Shown here: piece after piece, positions 36,578 to 45,937 of the stretch
Position numbering within the stretch: position 1 is the stretch's first letter
How the letters are laid out: the number at the start of each line of letters is the position of its first letter
DNA from: Betaproteobacteria bacterium
GTDB taxonomy: Bacteria; Pseudomonadota; Gammaproteobacteria; Burkholderiales; Usitatibacteraceae
NCBI GenBank assembly: GCA_016709665.1
Contig: JADJMI010000003.1
Span: 243,309-307,308, forward strand
DNA length: 64,000 nucleotides
Reading direction: 5' to 3'
The notes under the pieces: generated by a model
Database searches by the model: none
What the model was told of the DNA's origin: nothing
Seen by the model: the letters and a program-made list of their open reading frames with translations, nothing else
Position numbers and translations under genes: made by a program

Positions 36578-37510
36578 ATGTCCGCCATCGCGAGTTCCGT
36601 CGAATCGCCCGTGCCCGAACCCGAGGCGCCGCGCCGGGTCGTCGCCCATCCGTCCGCCTTGCAGGCGAGGCCCCGGGTGACCGAAATGGCCGCGCCGCCC
36701 GCGAAGGGGGCGGCCCCCGTCACGGCCACCCGCAAGCCGCCGCCGGAATGGCTCGCGCGCGCCTTCGCGATGGCCGTGGGGCTCGCGGTCTTCGTGGCCC
36801 TGTGGGCGTTCGTCTCGTCCTTCGGGCGCCTGCCGACGCCGGCGGCCACGTTCAAGGCCGCCGTCGCGATCTTCTCCGACCCGTTCTACCGCAACGGCCC
36901 CAACGACCAGGGCATCGGCTGGAACATCCTCACTTCCCTCGGGCGCGTGGCACTGGGCTTCGGCGCCGCGGCGCTCGTGGGCATCCCGCTCGGCTTCATG
37001 ATCGGCCGCTTCCGGTTCCTCTCGGACATGGCGGCGCCCGTCATCGCGCTCCTGAAGCCCGTGAGCCCGCTCGCGTGGCTGCCGATCGGCCTGCTCGTCT
37101 TCAAGGCGGCCAACCCCGCGGCCATCTACGTGATCTTCGTGTGCTCCCTCTGGCCGATGATCGTGAACACCGCCGTGGGCGTGCGCCAGGTGCCGCAGGA
37201 CTACCTCAACGTCGCGCGCGTGCTGAACCTCTCCGAGTGGAAGATCTTCACGAAGATCCTCTTCCCGGCGGTGCTCCCCTACATGCTCACGGGCGTGCGC
37301 CTGTCCATCGGCGTCGCCTGGCTCGTGATCGTGGCGGCCGAGATGCTCACCGGCGGCGTCGGCATCGGCTTCTGGGTGTGGGACGAGTGGAACAACCTCA
37401 AGGTCGAGCACATCCTCATCGCCATCTTCGTCATCGGCCTCGTGGGCCTCACGCTCGAGCAGTTGCTCGTGTTCGTCGCGAAACGCTTCAGCTACGGCAC
37501 GGGCGCCTAG
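36578..37510 (+). CDS. nrtB: Nitrate ABC transporter permease
   Basis: 310 residues. After an unusually long hydrophilic N-terminus (about 60 residues, rich in Pro and Ala) come six membrane helices. The binding-protein-dependent permease loop that contacts the ATPase is visible (VARVLNLSEWKIFTKILFPAVLPYMLTGVRLS), as is AAEMLTGGVGIGFWVWDEWNN, common in NrtB. It follows nrtA by 10 bases and precedes the ATPase gene by 10. Confidence 0.92.
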   Translation: MSAIASSVESPVPEPEAPRRVVAHPSALQARPRVTEMAAPPAKGAAPVTATRKPPPEWLARAFAMAVGLAVFVALWAFVSSFGRLPTPAATFKAAVAIFSDPFYRNGPNDQGIGWNILTSLGRVALGFGAAALVGIPLGFMIGRFRFLSDMAAPVIALLKPVSPLAWLPIGLLVFKAANPAAIYVIFVCSLWPMIVNTAVGVRQVPQDYLNVARVLNLSEWKIFTKILFPAVLPYMLTGVRLSIGVAWLVIVAAEMLTGGVGIGFWVWDEWNNLKVEHILIAIFVIGLVGLTLEQLLVFVAKRFSYGTGA

Positions 37511-37520
37511 GAGACAAGCC

Positions 37521-38312
37521 ATGGACAAGTACCTCCAGATCGAGCACGTCGGCATGACCTTCGAGAAGCGCGGCGTGCGCTTCGAGGCCCTGCGCGACAT
37601 CTCCCTCACGGTGGCGCAGGGGGAGTTCGTGACCCTCATCGGCCATTCGGGCTGCGGCAAGTCGACGCTGCTCAACCTGGTCGCCGGCCTGGGCCGGCCG
37701 ACGGAAGGCGTGCTCCTTCTCGCCAACCGCGAGATCGGCGGGCCCGGCCCCGACCGCGGCGTCGTGTTCCAGAACCACTCGCTGCTGCCCTGGCTCACCT
37801 GCGCCGCCAACGTGCACCTGGCCGTCGAGCGCGTCTTCGGCGACACGGAGAGCAAGCTCCAGCTCGCCGCCCGCACGAAGAAGGCCCTCGCGCTCGTGGG
37901 GCTCGCGCACGCGGCGGACAAGCATCCCGAGGAAATCTCCGGCGGCATGAAGCAGCGCGTGGGCATCGCCCGCGCCCTCGCGATGGAGCCCAAGGTGCTG
38001 CTGATGGACGAGCCCTTCGGCGCCCTCGATGCCCTCACCCGCGCGCACCTGCAGGACGAGCTCATGGGCATCGTCGCCACGACGGGCAGCACCGTCGTCA
38101 TGGTGACGCACGACGTGGACGAGGCCGTGCTCCTCTCGGACCGCATCGTGATGATGACCAACGGGCCCGCGGCCACCATCGGCGCCGTCCTCGAGGTGGA
38201 CCTGCCCAAGCCCCGCGAGCGGCTCGCCATGGCCACGCACCCGCGCTACATCGAATGCCGGCGGGCCGTCCTCGAGTTCCTGTACGAGAAGCAGCAACGG
38301 AAGGCGGCCTGA
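37521..38312 (+). CDS. nrtD: Nitrate ABC transporter ATP-binding protein
   Basis: 263 residues with Walker A GHSGCGKST, the Q-loop VFQNHSLLPWLT, signature ISGGMKQRVGIARAL, Walker B VLLMDEPFGALD and switch His VTHDVDEA. The length matches NrtD, the short ATPase subunit; the longer NrtC with its receptor-like tail is absent, so NrtD probably forms a homodimer. The start is ATG 37521 and the gene ends 2 bases before nirB. Confidence 0.92.
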   Translation: MDKYLQIEHVGMTFEKRGVRFEALRDISLTVAQGEFVTLIGHSGCGKSTLLNLVAGLGRPTEGVLLLANREIGGPGPDRGVVFQNHSLLPWLTCAANVHLAVERVFGDTESKLQLAARTKKALALVGLAHAADKHPEEISGGMKQRVGIARALAMEPKVLLMDEPFGALDALTRAHLQDELMGIVATTGSTVVMVTHDVDEAVLLSDRIVMMTNGPAATIGAVLEVDLPKPRERLAMATHPRYIECRRAVLEFLYEKQQRKAA

Positions 38313-38314
38313 CC

Positions 38315-40774
38315 ATGCCGGACGGATCGCAGGGCTACCGCAAGCCGGGCGATCGCCCGAAGCTCGTCGTCGTCGGCAACGGCATGGCCGGCATGCGCAC
38401 GGTGGAGGAGCTGCTGAAGCTGCGCCCCGAGCTCTACGACATCACCGTCTTCGGCGCCGAGCCGCACCCGAACTACAACCGCATCCTGCTCTCGCCCGTG
38501 CTGGCCGGCGAGCAGCAGGTGGCGGACATCATCCTCAATTCCCTCGACTGGTATCGCGACAACGGCATCACCCTCCACGCGGGAAGAAGGTCACGCGCAT
38601 CGACCGCAAGGCCCGCGTGGTCGAGGCCTCGGACGGCACGAAGGCGCCCTACGACCGGCTGCTCCTCGCCACGGGCTCCGACCCGTTCCTGCTGCCCGTC
38701 CCGGGCGCGGACCTCGCGGGCGTTCTCGCCTATCGCGACATTGCCGACACCGAGGCGATGATCGCCGCGGCGGGCAAGTACCAGGACGCGGTGGTGATCG
38801 GCGGTGGACTCCTCGGCCTCGAAGCGGCCAACGGCCTCGCCAAGCGCGGCATGCGCGTGACCGTGGTGCACCTCATGCCCTGGCTGATGGAACGCCAGCT
38901 CGACCGCACGGCGGCCGGCATGCTGCAGAAGACGCTGGAGGCCAAGGGCCTTTCGTTCCGCCTCGAAGCGCAAACGGAAAGACTCGTCGGTGGCGTAGGC
39001 GGCCGCGTGAAGTCGGTGCGCCTGAAATCCGGCGAGGAGATCGTCGCGGACCTCGTGGTGATGGCCGTCGGCATCCGGCCCAATACCACGCTCGCCCAGT
39101 CCGCCGGACTGCACTGCCAGCGCGGCATCGTGGTGAACGACACCTTGCAGACCTTCGACCCGCGCATCTACGCCGTCGGCGAATGCGCGAACCACCGCGG
39201 CACCGCCTACGGGCTCGTCGCGCCCCTCTTCGAGATGGCCAAGGTCTGCGCCAACCACCTGGCCGAATACGGCATCGCGCGTTACACCGGCTCCGTCACC
39301 TCCACCAAGCTCAAGGTGACGGGCGTGGACCTTTTCTCGGCCGGCGACTTCTCCGGCGGCGAGGGCACGGAGGACATCGTCCTCGCCGACGCGGCCGGGG
39401 GCGTCTACAAGAAGCTCGTGCTCAAGGACGACCGGCTCATCGGCGCCGTGCTCTACGGCGACACGGTGGACGGCACCTGGTACTTCCGGCTGCTGCGCGA
39501 AGGCTCGAGCGTCGCCTCGCTGCGCGACCGCCTGATGTTCGGCGAATCGAACCTCGGGGACGCCGGCCACCAGGGCCAGAACCGCGCCCTCGCCCTGCCC
39601 GACACCGCGGAAGTCTGCGGCTGCAACGGCGTGTGCAAGGGCACCATCGTGAAGGCCATCAAGGAAAAGGGCCTCTTCACGCTGGAGGACGTGCGGAAGC
39701 ACACCAAGGCCTCCGGCTCCTGCGGGTCGTGCACGGGCCTCGTGGAGCAGATCCTCATGTTCACCGCGGGCGGGGACTATTCGGAGTCGCCGAAGAAGAA
39801 GGCCGTCTGCGGCTGCACGGACCGCACGCACCAGGAGGTGCGCGACGCCATCCGCGGGAACCACCTGCTCGCGATCCCCGCCGTCCAGCGCTTCCTCGAC
39901 TGGCGCACGCCCAACGGCTGCGCCACCTGCCGCCCGGCGCTCAACTACTACGTCCTCTCGACCTGGCCCCACGAGGCGAAGGACGACCCGCAGTCGCGCT
40001 TCATCAACGAAAGGAGCCACGCCAACATCCAGAAGGACGGCACTTACTCGGTGATCCCGCGCCTGTGGGGCGGCATGACGACTTCGTCCGAGCTTCGCCG
40101 CATCGCCCACGTGGTCGACAAGTACGAGATCCCGGCGGTGAAGGTGACGGGCGGCCAGCGCATCGACCTGCTCGGCGTTCGCAAGGAAGACCTGCGCGCC
40201 GTCTGGAAGGACCTCGACATGCCCTCGGGCCACGCCTACGCCAAGGCCCTGCGCACCGTGAAGACGTGCGTGGGCAGCGAATGGTGCCGCTTCGGCACGC
40301 AGGATTCCACGCGCATGGGCCAGGAACTGGAGCGCGCCCTGTGGCGCATGTACGCACCGCACAAGGTGAAGCTCGCCGTCTCCGGCTGCCCGCGCAACTG
40401 CGCCGAGTCCGGCATCAAGGACGTGGGCGTCATCGGCGTGGATTCGGGCTGGGAGATCTACGTGGCCGGCAACGGCGGCATCAAGACCGAGGTGGCGCAG
40501 TTCCTGTGCAAGGTGAAGACGCACGAGGAGGTGCTGGAATATTCGGGCGCCTTCCTGCAGCTCTACCGCGAGGAAGGCTTCTACCTCGAGCGCACCGTGC
40601 ACTACGTGAACCGCGTGGGCCTCGACACCGTGAAGAAGCGGATCCTCGACGACGCGGCCGGCCGCAAGGCGCTGTGGGAGCGGCTGCAGTTCGCCTCGAC
40701 GGCGAGCCCGACCCTGGCACGAGCCGGAGAAGGCCCGCGTCGACGTGAAGCAGTTCGAGCCGCTGGGAGCCTGA
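38315..40774 (+). CDS. nirB: Nitrite reductase (NAD(P)H) large subunit, frame-shifted in this sequence
   Basis: About 820 residues after correction. It reduces nitrite to ammonium in the cytoplasm. Domains: FAD/NAD(P)H oxidoreductase (VVVGNGMAGMRTVEE, then VVIGGGLLGLEAANGLA), a BFD-like [2Fe-2S] domain (CGCNGVCKG, SGSCGSCTG) and the sirohaem/[4Fe-4S] reductase half (TCVGSEWCRFG and SGCPRNCAES). Three bases appear to be missing: one G near 38581 (restoring HAGKKVTRID), one C near 40695 and one C near 40714 (restoring FALDGEPDPWHEPEKARV and the TGA at 40772). All three sit in G or C runs. NirD follows after one base. Confidence 0.94.
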
Positions 40775-40775
40775 C

Positions 40776-41140
40776 ATGGCCTTCATCGCGATCGCGAAGC
40801 TCGAGGACATCCCGCCGCTGGGCGCGCGCCGCTGGAAGCGCGCGGACGGCGTGGAGATCGCCGTGTTCCGCACCGAGGCCGGCGGCGTCTTCGCCCTGCG
40901 CGACAAGTGCCCCCACAAGGGCGGTCCGCTCTCGCAGGGCATCGTCTTCGGCGAATCGGTCGCGTGCCCCTGCACAACTGGTGCATCGGTCTCGCCGACG
41001 GGCGAGCCGCCCCGCCCGACGTGGGCGTCGTCGAACGCTTTCCGGCCCGCGTGGAGGGCGACGATGTCCTGCTGGACCCCGAGGCCGGCGTGCTGGAGGC
41101 CAAGGCCTGCTCGGCCCCGGAGAAGGTGACCGCGCCGTGA
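40776..41140 (+). CDS. nirD: Nitrite reductase small subunit with Rieske-type motif, frame-shifted in this sequence
   Basis: 121 residues after correction. NirD is the small partner of NirB. The Rieske pattern is intact: CPHKGGPL and, after restoring one C in the CCCC run at 40967-40970, CPLHNWCIGL, so both Cys-x-His and Cys-x-x-His pairs exist and a [2Fe-2S] cluster is likely. Many enterobacterial NirD proteins lack these ligands. The start ATG 40776 follows nirB by one base, and the TGA overlaps the nasA GTG. Confidence 0.88.
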
Positions 41141-43902
41141 AGGCCGAGACCCGCTCCACCTGCTGCTACTGCGGCGTGGGCTGCGGGGTGATCATCGAGA
41201 CGACGGATGGTGGCATCACGGGCGTACGCGGCGACCCGGAGCACCCGGCCAACCGCGGCCAGCTCTGCACCAAGGGCATGACGCTGCATCTCACCGCGAG
41301 CCCTGCCGCGTCGGCCGGTCGATCGCGGTTTCCCGAGATGCGCCCGAATCGCGCCACGAAGCGCGGTCGCGTCACCTGGGAGGAAGCCCTCGACCGCGCC
41401 GCCGACAAGTTCTCACAGGTGATCGCCGAGCACGGCCCGGACGCCGTCGCCTTCTACGTCTCCGGGCAGCTCCTCACCGAGGACTACTACGCCTTCAACA
41501 AGCTGGCCAAGGCGCTGGTCGGCACCGCCAACATCGACACGAATTCGCGCCTGTGCATGTCGTCCGCCGTCACGGGCTACCAGCAGACCCTCGGCGCCGA
41601 CGCCCCGCCCTGCAGCTACGAGGACCTCGATCACGCGCAGGTCGTCCTCGTCGCCGGCTCCAACATGGCGCACGCCCACCCGGTGCTCTTCCGCCGGCTC
41701 GAGCGCGCCCGCGCCGCCAACCCGGCGATGAAGGTCATCGTCGTGGACCCGCGCCGCACCGAGACCGCGCGCTTCGCCGACCTGCACCTCGCGATCCTGC
41801 CCGGCACCGACGTCGCGCTCTTCCACGGCATGCTGCACGCGATGCTGTGGGAGGACCTCGTCGACCGCGCCTACGTCGCCGCCCACGTCGAGGGCTTCGA
41901 CGAGCTGCGCGCCGCCGTGCGCGACTGGACGCCGCAGGCCGCGGCCGACGTGTGCGGCGTGAAGGCCGAGGACATCGTCGCGGCGGCCCGGGCTTTCGCG
42001 AAGTCGCCCGCCTCGCTCTCCCTCTACTGCCAGGGCCTCAACCAGTCGTCGAGCGGCACCGCCAAGAACGCGGCGCTCATCAACCTGCACCTCGCCACCG
42101 GGCAGATCGGCAAGCCCGGCGCCGGCCCCTTCTCGCTCACCGGCCAGCCCAACGCCATGGGCGGGCGCGAGGTGGGTGGGCTCGCGACCTCGCTCGCGGC
42201 GCACCGTTCCCTGGCGAGCGCCGGCGACCGCGCCGAGATGATGCTTCTCTGGGGTGTCGACCGCGTGCCGTCGGCCGCGGGCAAGACCGCCGTCGAGATG
42301 TTCCGCGCGCTCGAATCCGGCGAGATCAAGGCGATCTGGATCGCCTGCACGAACCCCGCGCAATCGCTGCCCGACCTGCCCGCCGTCCGCGCGGCGCTCG
42401 CGAAGGCCGAGTTCGTCGTGCTGCAGGAGGCTTACGCGGACACCGAGACGGCCCCCTTCGCCGACGTCCTGCTGCCGGCGACCACCTGGGGCGAGAAGGA
42501 CGGCACGGTCACCAACTCCGAGCGGCGCATCTCGCGCGTGCGGGCCGCCGTCGCGAAACCTTTCGAGGCGCGGCACGACTGGGAGATCGCCGTCGACTTC
42601 GCGCGGCGGCTCGAGGCGCGCATCCGGCCCGGCGCGACGCCCCTCTTCGATTTCGAGACGGCGCAGGCGCTGTGGATGGAACACCGCGAAACGACGCGCG
42701 GCCGCGACCTCGACATCACCGGCCTCTCGTGGCCCCTGCTCGAGGCGCGCGGCCCGCAGCAATGGCCCTTCCCCGAGGGCGCCACGGATGGGCGCGCGCG
42801 CCTGTACGAGGACGGCCGCTTCGCCACGCCGGGCGGCAAGGCGCGCTTCCACACCGGGGGCTATCGCCCCACGGCCGAGAAGGCCGACGCGCGCTACCCC
42901 GTCCGCCTCACCACCGGGCGCCTGCGCGACCAGTGGCACGGCATGAGCCGCACGGGCAACCTTCCCGAGCTCTTCGGCCACGTCGCCGAGCCTCGCCTGG
43001 CGATGCCCCTCGCCGATCTCACGCGCCGGGGCCTCGCCGACGGCGACCTGGTGCGCGTCGAATCGAAGCGCGGCCACCTCTTCGTCATCGCGGAGGCGAG
43101 CGAGGACCTGCGCTCCGGCCAGGCGTGGCTGCCGATGCACTGGGGCAAGCGCTTCCTGGGCGGCCGAGACAGCGCGGGCACCAACACGATCACGTGCGCG
43201 GCATTCGATCCGGATTCCCGCCAGCCGGAACTCAAGCACGCGGCGGTGAAGGTGGAGGCGGCGGCGCTCGCGTGGCGCCTCGTCGCCTTCGCGCAGGTCG
43301 AAGCCGAATTCCTCCAGGCGAGGCTCGAGGCCGCTCGGGATCTGCAGGACCGGGTGAATTTCCTTTCGGTGATGCCGGCGGGGCGCGATCGCCCGGGCCT
43401 CGTCGTCCGGGCCGCGAACGGTGGCGCCCCGGATGCCGGGTGGATCGATGCGCTGGACGCGTTGCTGGGCCTCGAGGGCGAGGACGCGCTGCGCTACGAC
43501 GACGCCCGCCGGGCGGCCTCGCGACGCCTGCGCCTCGCGGACGATCGCCTCGTCGCCGTGCGCCTTTCAGGATCCGTCGATGCGCTGGCGAGCGGCGATT
43601 GGCTCCTCGGATGGATGCAGGAGGGCAGGCCGGTCGCGGACATCCGCCGGCACCTCCTCATGCCCTCGCGCCAGGCACCTGCCGGCTACGTGCCTGCGGG
43701 GCGGATCGTATGCCAGTGCCACGGCGTCTCGGAAACGGCGATCTCGGCATCACTCGCGCAAAGCCCGGGGTCACCGGCCGAGCGACTGGCCGCCGCCCAG
43801 GCGAAGACGTCGTGCGGCACGAACTGCGGCTCGTGCCTGCCGGAATTGCGGCGCATGGCCTCGCAGGCGCCTTCACCCGTCCCCGAAAGGCATGTCGCGT
43901 GA
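41137..43902 (+). CDS. nasA: Assimilatory nitrate reductase catalytic subunit
   Basis: 921-residue molybdopterin enzyme reducing nitrate to nitrite. An N-terminal [4Fe-4S] site (CCYCGVGCGV, later GQLCTKG) precedes Mo-bis-MGD domains with NSRLCMSSAVTGY, GSNMAHAHPVLFRR, CQGLNQSSSGTAKNAAL and LTTGRLRDQWHGMSRTG. The C-terminus carries a BFD-like [2Fe-2S] domain (CQCHGVSETAIS, then TSCGTNCGSCLPEL), as in Klebsiella-type NasA, so electrons probably come from a separate flavoprotein. There is no export signal, so it is cytoplasmic. The GTG start overlaps nirD and the TGA overlaps the methyltransferase start. Confidence 0.95.
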   Translation: MKAETRSTCCYCGVGCGVIIETTDGGITGVRGDPEHPANRGQLCTKGMTLHLTASPAASAGRSRFPEMRPNRATKRGRVTWEEALDRAADKFSQVIAEHGPDAVAFYVSGQLLTEDYYAFNKLAKALVGTANIDTNSRLCMSSAVTGYQQTLGADAPPCSYEDLDHAQVVLVAGSNMAHAHPVLFRRLERARAANPAMKVIVVDPRRTETARFADLHLAILPGTDVALFHGMLHAMLWEDLVDRAYVAAHVEGFDELRAAVRDWTPQAAADVCGVKAEDIVAAARAFAKSPASLSLYCQGLNQSSSGTAKNAALINLHLATGQIGKPGAGPFSLTGQPNAMGGREVGGLATSLAAHRSLASAGDRAEMMLLWGVDRVPSAAGKTAVEMFRALESGEIKAIWIACTNPAQSLPDLPAVRAALAKAEFVVLQEAYADTETAPFADVLLPATTWGEKDGTVTNSERRISRVRAAVAKPFEARHDWEIAVDFARRLEARIRPGATPLFDFETAQALWMEHRETTRGRDLDITGLSWPLLEARGPQQWPFPEGATDGRARLYEDGRFATPGGKARFHTGGYRPTAEKADARYPVRLTTGRLRDQWHGMSRTGNLPELFGHVAEPRLAMPLADLTRRGLADGDLVRVESKRGHLFVIAEASEDLRSGQAWLPMHWGKRFLGGRDSAGTNTITCAAFDPDSRQPELKHAAVKVEAAALAWRLVAFAQVEAEFLQARLEAARDLQDRVNFLSVMPAGRDRPGLVVRAANGGAPDAGWIDALDALLGLEGEDALRYDDARRAASRRLRLADDRLVAVRLSGSVDALASGDWLLGWMQEGRPVADIRRHLLMPSRQAPAGYVPAGRIVCQCHGVSETAISASLAQSPGSPAERLAAAQAKTSCGTNCGSCLPELRRMASQAPSPVPERHVA

Positions 43903-44679
43903 AGGTCGGTCGCGCGGGCAAGGTATGGCTCGTCGGCGCCGGCCCGGGCGATCCGGAGTTGCTCACGCTCAAGGCCGTGCGCGCCCTCGGCCAGGCGCAG
44001 GTCATCCTCGCCGACGACCTCGCGAGCGACGAGGTGCTCGCCTTCGCGAATCCCGCCGCGCGCATCGTGCACGTGGGCAAGCGCGGCGGCTGCCAGTCGA
44101 CGCCGCAAGCCTTCATCGAGCGCCTGATGGTGGCCGAAGCGCTGGCCGGGCGCGTCGTCGTGCGCCTGAAGGGCGGCGACCCATTCGTCTTCGGTCGCGG
44201 CGGCGAGGAGTGCGAGGCGCTTCGTGCGGCAGGCATCGACTTCGAGGTGGTCAACGGCATCACCAGCGGGCTCGCGGCCGCCACGGCGGCCGGCGTGCCC
44301 CTGACCCACCGCGACGCCTGCCACGGCGTCGCCTTCGTGACGGGCCACGAGCGCGATGGCTCGCGCGTCGACTGGGCGGCCCTCGCCCGCTCCCGGCTCA
44401 CCCTCGTGATCTACATGGGTGTCGCGCGCGCTGAAGCCCTCCGTGCCGGGCTCCTCGACGGAGGAATGCCCCCCCACGATGCCCGCGCTCGCCGTGCAGG
44501 ACGCCACGCGCGCGGGTGAGCGACGCCTCGCGACGACGCTGGGCTCGCTGGTGCACGACCTGCGCGAGGCGCGCATCGGCAGCCCCGCGATCCTCGTCAT
44601 CGGCGAAGTGTGCCGCGAGACGAACGCGAACTCGATCCGCCCGCTGCTCGAATCCGCGCCGCGAGCCTCCGCACGGTAG
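43899..44679 (+). CDS. Uroporphyrinogen-III C-methyltransferase (SUMT), frame-shifted in this sequence
   Basis: 259 residues after correction. SUMT methylates uroporphyrinogen III at C-2 and C-7 toward sirohaem, the cofactor of NirB in the same operon. Signatures: VWLVGAGPGDPELLTLKA, VRLKGGDPFVFGRGGEE, GITSGLAAATAAGVPLTHRD and the C-terminal GSPAILVIGEV. A run of seven C at 44469-44475 should be six; correction joins GGMPPTMPALAVQDATRAGERR. It lacks the dehydrogenase/ferrochelatase half of CysG. The GTG start overlaps nasA, and the gene ends one base from the convergent DUF1697 gene. Confidence 0.9.
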
Positions 44680-44680
44680 T

Positions 44681-45262
44681 TCAAGCGGGTGAAGCTGGGG
44701 ACAGGTGTATTTTTCGCCTGTCCCCGGTTTCCCGGAGAAACGCCGCGAGCTTGCAGACAGTGGCCCAGTTGCGCGAGGTGGCGGCCCGGCCGTGCTTGCC
44801 CAGCAGCGCCGCTCCGGCCTTGCTCTCGAGGATCCCTTCGGCGCAGTGGAGGTAGGCGGCATCGTGGCCGATGTGCCAGCCCTCCCGTTCCGTGACGAGC
44901 TTGCCCACGGGCGCGAGGGCTTCGAGGACGCTCGCGTGCGGCGCGACCACCACGAGCAGGCGCGAGGCATCGGCCGTCGCCTCCGCGAAGGGGTTGCCCG
45001 CGACGATCGCTTCCCACTCGGGCGCGGACTTCACGATGGCCGGCACGTCGACGCCGAGCTTCCTCGAGAGGGCTTCCGCGATGCGCGCGGCATGGGCGGC
45101 GGTCGTCGAACGGCCCTTGCTTTCGAACACGGCATTGCCGCTCGCGAGCAGCGTCTTCGCGCCGGTGTAGCCGAGTTCCCCGAGCAGGGCGCGGAAATCG
45201 GCCATGGGCACGCGGTTGTGGCCGCCGACGTTGACGCCGCGGAGGAGGACGACGAATCGCAT
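44681..45262 (-). CDS. DUF1697 family protein with repeat-derived C-terminus
   Basis: 193 residues. The family start is typical (MRFVVLLRGVNVGGHNRVPMADFRALLGELGYTGAKTLLASGNAVFES), followed by the YLHCAEGILESKAG region near residue 140 and the usual end TSRNWATVCKLAAFL. DUF1697 proteins have no proven reaction. The last 14 or so residues (ETGDRRKIHLSPASPA) are read from the palindromic GGGGACAGGTG repeat at 44697-44725, which suggests the element inserted at the 3' end and supplied a new tail and stop. Confidence 0.85.
   Translation of the reverse strand: MRFVVLLRGVNVGGHNRVPMADFRALLGELGYTGAKTLLASGNAVFESKGRSTTAAHAARIAEALSRKLGVDVPAIVKSAPEWEAIVAGNPFAEATADASRLLVVVAPHASVLEALAPVGKLVTEREGWHIGHDAAYLHCAEGILESKAGAALLGKHGRAATSRNWATVCKLAAFLRETGDRRKIHLSPASPA
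44697..44725. repeat. Palindromic GGGGACAGGTG repeat inside the DUF1697 3' end
   Basis: GGGGACAGG (44697-44705) and CCTGTCCCC (44717-44725) flank TGTATTTTTCG. It is the shortest member of the family also found at 24769-24833 and 34311-34357, and it lies between two convergent genes whose stops are one base apart, inside the DUF1697 frame. Confidence 0.8.
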
Positions 45263-45292
45263 GGCTACAGTGTACGACGGGGTTCCGGGCGA

Positions 45293-45937
45293 TCAGACCC
45301 GATCGGGAAAGAGCAGCTGGAAGAGCGATCTCGCCTTCGGTGACAGGTTCGTCGCGTCCGGCCAGTGCACGCGGTCCGGCGGCACGAGGAGCTTCGCGTA
45401 CACGCCCTGGTACACGCGCTTCACGACGCCGGGCGAGACCTCCTCGCGGTCGCGCCCCGGGAAGAAGCCCAGCAGCCGGTAGCCGGCGCTCTCGAGCATG
45501 CGCTGGGCGTAGGGATCCCTCAGCGTGACCATCGTGTACATGAAGGCCGCGCCCATGGCCCGGCCGAGGGCCTCGGTGCCCGCCATGGTGTGCCGGGAGA
45601 TCGTCGCGCCCCGGTGATGCGGCGCCACGACCATCAGGCGGCCGTAGATGGCGAGCGAGTCGATCTCCCGCTCGAAGGACCAGAACCCGACCATCTCGTC
45701 ACCGTGCAGGATGCGGGCCGCGTATATGTGCCGGTCCAGGTCGCCGTCCAGGTTGACGCGCTCCCGGTAGAAATCCTCGCGCAGGTAGCAGCTGGAGACG
45801 CCCACGCGGATCTCCGGATACCAGGTGTCGAGGGACCGGATGATCTCGGGGATGTGGACGGTATCGATGCGCCCGTAGCGGTAGCCCGCCGGCAGCGGCG
45901 CCAGCATCGCGAGCGCCTGGATGACCGGCCAGTTCAT
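45293..45937 (-). CDS. GNAT-like acyltransferase-fold protein, second of a tandem pair
   Basis: 214 residues. Features shared with its upstream neighbour are an N-terminal MNWPVIQALAMLAPLPAGYRY, SSCYLREDFY, GDEMVGFWSFEREIDSLAIYGRLMVVAPHHRG, EALGRAMGAAF and a C-terminal EVSPGVVKRVYQGVYAKLLVP. The central part looks like a GNAT core, but I do not recognise a characterised family. The ATG overlaps the neighbour's stop (ATGA), so the two are cotranslated and probably work together or as a heterodimer. Confidence 0.75.
   Translation of the reverse strand: MNWPVIQALAMLAPLPAGYRYGRIDTVHIPEIIRSLDTWYPEIRVGVSSCYLREDFYRERVNLDGDLDRHIYAARILHGDEMVGFWSFEREIDSLAIYGRLMVVAPHHRGATISRHTMAGTEALGRAMGAAFMYTMVTLRDPYAQRMLESAGYRLLGFFPGRDREEVSPGVVKRVYQGVYAKLLVPPDRVHWPDATNLSPKARSLFQLLFPDRV

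Noticed and set aside
41553..44519. Plus-strand frame of 988 codons across nasA
   Set aside because: Only its last 200 codons are real (the SUMT N-terminus). The rest is an out-of-frame reading of nasA.
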